DNA from: an uncultured Bacteroides sp.
GTDB taxonomy: Bacteria > Bacteroidota > Bacteroidia > Bacteroidales > Bacteroidaceae
Length of the DNA stretch: 64,000 bases
NCBI GenBank assembly: GCA_945833835.1
Contig: CAMAFR010000001.1
Coordinates: forward strand, 33,436 to 97,435
Reading direction: 5' to 3'
Under the pieces are notes generated by a model that made no database searches, had not been told where the DNA came from, and was given only the letters and a program-made list of their open reading frames with translations. Below are positions 61,631 through 64,000 of the stretch, piece after piece. The position numbers and the translations under genes were made by a program. Positions within the stretch are counted from its first letter, which is position 1. Each line of letters begins with the position of its first letter.

Positions 61631-63642
61631 GCCAGCATTTCCTTTACTTGGTGATACACATTCTGGGCAGTGAATCCCAGTTTCTCATCGAGCACTTTAT
61701 AGGGGGCGGAGAATCCGAACGATTCCAATCCCCATACTTTGCCGTTGGCACCTACCAGGCCCTGCAGGTTGACGGGCAGTCCGGCGGTCAGACCGAAGAC
61801 TTTCGCGCCGGCCGGCAGGATGCTTTCCTGATATTCCTTGGGCTGGCTGCGGAACAGGCCTTCGGAGGGAGCCGATACGACCCGTACCTTCACGCCGTCC
61901 TGACGGAGCAGTTCGGTGCCGGCCTCCAGCGTAGACACTTCCGAGCCCGATGCCACGAGGATGACGTCGGGCTGTTCGTCCGACCCGGCCACGATGTACG
62001 CGCCTTTGGCCACCTGGTTGTAGTCGTTGCCTTCGGGCAGGTTGGCGATGTTCTGGCGCGAGAGGATCAGTGCGGTCGGGGTGGCAGTGTTTTCCATGGC
62101 CAGCTTCCAGGCCTGGGTGGTCTCTTCCACATCGGCCGGACGGAGCACCAGCATGGAGTTCTTGCCCTTGTGGTTCTTGAGTTTTTCCATCAGGCGTATC
62201 TGTGCCTCCTGTTCCACCGGTTCGTGGGTGGGGCCGTCTTCGCCCACACGGAAAGCGTCGTGTGTCCAGATGAACTTCACCGGCGTCTCCATCAAGGCGG
62301 CCATGCGCACGGCCGGTTTCATGTAGTCAGAGAAGACAAAGAACGTGCCGCAGGCAGGGATGACCCCTCCGTGCAGGGCCATGCCGATGCAGCAGCAGGC
62401 CATGGTCAGTTCGGCCACACCGGCCTGGAAGAAGGCGCCGCTGAAGTCGTCCTTGGTCAGGGCGTGGGTCTTCTTCAAGAATCCGTCGGTCTTGTCCGAG
62501 TTCGAAAGGTCGGCCGAGGCGCAGATCATGTTTTCCACTTGGGTGGCGAGCGCTCCCAATACGGTGGCCGAGGCGGCACGGGTGGCTCCGCCCGCTTTCT
62601 GCTCGATGGCGGCCCAGTCCACTTGAGGAGCCTTGCCGGCGAACCAGCGTTCCATCTTTTCGGCCAGTTCCGGGTGTTCGGCGGCCCAGGCGGCCTTGGC
62701 GGCATAGCGTTCGGCGAGTATTGCCTTCAGTTCCTCGTGGCGGCGGGCATAGAGTTCGGCCACTTCGGGGAAGATTTCAAACGGCTCTTCGAGGTTGGCG
62801 CCGAGGTTCTTGAGGGTGTTGGTATAGGCATCTCCGCCCAACGGGGCTCCGTGGGTGGCACAGTTGCGTTCGTAGCTGGAGTCGTCGGCCTTGCGTGCGC
62901 CTTTACCCATGATGGTCTTTCCGATGATCAGGGTCGGCTGTCCGGTCACGGCCTTGGCTTGGGTCAGTGCGTCGCGTATTTCGTCGGCGTCATTGCCGTC
63001 GATGCTGATGACCTTCCAGCCCCAGGCTTCGTATTTCTTGGCCACGTCCTCGTCGGTGACATCCTTGCATTCGGTAGAGAGCTGTATGTCGTTCGAGTCG
63101 TAGAACATGATGAGGTTGTCCAAGCCCAGGTGTCCGGCGATGCGTCCGGCTCCCTGTGATATTTCTTCCTGGATACCGCCGTCCGAGATATAGGCGTAGA
63201 TGGTCTGTCCCATGACATCGCCCAGGCGAGCTTTCAGGAACTTGGCGGCGATGGCGGCTCCCACTGCGAAGGTGTGTCCCTGTCCCAACGGTCCGGAGGT
63301 GTTCTCAATGCCCCGCAGGATGTCCACTTCCGGGTGTCCGGGGGTGGGGCTGCCCCACTGGCGGAACTGCTTCAGCTCGTCCAGGGTGAACTTGCCGCTC
63401 AGCGCCAGTACCGAGTAGAGCATGGGCGACATGTGGCCGGGGTCGAGGAAGAAGCGGTCGCGGCCTTCCCATTTCGGGTTTTCAGGGTCGTAGACGAGGA
63501 ATTCAGAAAACAGGACGTTGACGAAGTCGGCGCCACCCATGGCTCCACCCGGATGTCCCGACTTTGCTTTTTCAACCATAGAGGCAGCCAGGATACGGAT
63601 GTTGTCGGCTGCCCGGTTCATTAGTGCTTTATCGTTTTTCAT
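61627..63642 (-). CDS. tkt: Transketolase
   Basis: Transfers two-carbon units between sugar phosphates in the pentose phosphate pathway. The 671-residue protein has the TPP site GDVMGQTIYAYISDGGIQEEISQGAGRIAGHLGL split over the N-terminal domain, KSGHPGGAMGG near the start, and GEDGPTHEPVEQEAQIR in the pyrimidine domain. I start at 63642 (MKNDKALMNRAADN), which begins the conserved region; 25 residues upstream in frame overlap the -7 box. It is the first gene of the tkt-rpiB pair. Confidence 0.95.
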   Translation of the reverse strand: MKNDKALMNRAADNIRILAASMVEKAKSGHPGGAMGGADFVNVLFSEFLVYDPENPKWEGRDRFFLDPGHMSPMLYSVLALSGKFTLDELKQFRQWGSPTPGHPEVDILRGIENTSGPLGQGHTFAVGAAIAAKFLKARLGDVMGQTIYAYISDGGIQEEISQGAGRIAGHLGLDNLIMFYDSNDIQLSTECKDVTDEDVAKKYEAWGWKVISIDGNDADEIRDALTQAKAVTGQPTLIIGKTIMGKGARKADDSSYERNCATHGAPLGGDAYTNTLKNLGANLEEPFEIFPEVAELYARRHEELKAILAERYAAKAAWAAEHPELAEKMERWFAGKAPQVDWAAIEQKAGGATRAASATVLGALATQVENMICASADLSNSDKTDGFLKKTHALTKDDFSGAFFQAGVAELTMACCCIGMALHGGVIPACGTFFVFSDYMKPAVRMAALMETPVKFIWTHDAFRVGEDGPTHEPVEQEAQIRLMEKLKNHKGKNSMLVLRPADVEETTQAWKLAMENTATPTALILSRQNIANLPEGNDYNQVAKGAYIVAGSDEQPDVILVASGSEVSTLEAGTELLRQDGVKVRVVSAPSEGLFRSQPKEYQESILPAGAKVFGLTAGLPVNLQGLVGANGKVWGLESFGFSAPYKVLDEKLGFTAQNVYHQVKEMLA

Positions 63643-63663
63643 TGTTTGACTATTAGTTTTCTG

Positions 63664-63671
63664 CAAAGATA
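63664..63671 (-). promoter_or_regulatory. -7 element of tkt-rpiB
   Basis: TATCTTTG on the minus strand, 22 bases before the chosen tkt start; a GTTG at about 18 bases further up may serve as a weak -33 box. Confidence 0.6.
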
Positions 63672-63755
63672 GGGATTTATTCGGATTCTCAACTCTTTGA
63701 TAAGAATAAATGTACACGGTCTTGGCATCCCTTTCCGGGGCACGTGTTCTGAGGA

Positions 63756-63865
63756 TCCTCTAATATGCCTCCCAAATGCCTCCCAAGTGCCTCTAATGTT
63801 TCTCTAATCCGGAATTAGAGAATGATTAGAGGATGATTAGAGAAGTATTAGAGAATGATTAGAGC
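63756..63865. repeat. Ten 11-bp units with a central reversal
   Basis: Five units in register, TCCTCTAATAT, GCCTCCCAAAT, GCCTCCCAAGT, GCCTCTAATGT, TTCTCTAATCC (63756-63810), are followed without a break by five in the opposite sense, GGAATTAGAGA, ATGATTAGAGG, ATGATTAGAGA, AGTATTAGAGA, ATGATTAGAGC (63811-63865). ATTAGAG recurs at 63814, 63825, 63836, 63847 and 63858, exactly every 11 bases. It can fold into a long, partly mismatched hairpin about its centre. The rest of 63866-64000 shows nothing I can name. Confidence 0.7.
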
Positions 63866-64000
63866 TTCTTGCGGGGCATTGCCTATGCAGTGGGTACTTT
63901 AGGCACCTGCTTGTTCCTCGGAGATGTGAATACTGCTTCCTGCTCAATAAGAAACTGTTTTGAATTAAATAAAAAATATTGTTATGTGGTAATATAATTT

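Noticed and set aside
61648..63159. Plus-strand open frame of 503 codons
   Set aside because: Opposite transketolase; no recognisable domain and His/Gly/Val-rich composition typical of a shadow frame.
63756..63865. CRISPR array
   Set aside because: The unit is only 11 bases, there are no spacers, and orientation reverses in the middle.

Overview
The window is a Bacteroidota chromosome segment, most likely from the Bacteroidaceae (Bacteroides/Phocaeicola type). The support is: a RprX/RprY two-component pair, a second EF-G with altered GTPase motifs, an lpxC-fabZ fusion, type V (FimA/Mfa1-like) fimbrillins, many DUF families typical of this phylum, and promoters of the Bacteroidota form (-33 TTTG, 19-20 bp, -7 TAnnTTTG) instead of sigma70 boxes. 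The species cannot be fixed from the sequence alone. I see no tRNA, rRNA, CRISPR array, prophage or intact insertion sequence.

Layout. 1-10 kb holds housekeeping genes: the tail of a lipoprotein gene, glmM, hemW (minus), the EF-G paralogue, rprX-rprY, a 58-residue membrane protein and a MarR regulator (both minus), and rpsF-rpsR-rplI. 10-24.5 kb holds a small lipoprotein, the overlapping trio mtaB/glycosyltransferase/AI-2E-type permease, then a long minus-strand block: miaA, a pRiA4b ORF3-like protein, lpxA, lpxC-fabZ, lpxD, pyrF, prfA, purM and a GHL10-type glycosidase. 24.5-30.4 kb holds a CstA-family transporter followed by two outer-membrane barrels, facing an M1 aminopeptidase. 30.5-34.6 kb is a short exopolysaccharide export module (Wza-like, Wzc-like, PHP phosphatase) with no glycosyltransferases attached. 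34.7-44.7 kb holds prmA, a repeat-rich noncoding kilobase with a candidate peptide gene, a Tyr/Trp/His-rich secreted protein, a FadL-like barrel, and a minus-strand run of envelope genes.

44.8-50.7 kb is an electron-transfer region: a six-gene operon for a 2-oxoacid:ferredoxin oxidoreductase, including an extra 58-residue membrane protein and a TPR protein, divergent from a fused NfnA-NfnB-like flavoprotein that could pass electrons from reduced ferredoxin to NADP+. 50.8-59.7 kb is a type V fimbrial operon in which a two-gene unit (short fimbrillin plus long fimbrillin with an added C-terminal module) is present twice in tandem. The window ends with a DUF4468 protein, rpiB and tkt.

The noncoding DNA carries the less familiar signals: twin TGACA-N6-TGTCA palindromes upstream of the lpx operon, a 183-bp element with perfect 16-bp terminal inverted repeats and three relatives elsewhere, three 23-bp tandem repeats, a perfect 16-bp hairpin, and upstream of tkt an array of ten 11-bp units that reverses direction at its centre. 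Function for these is inferred, not shown.
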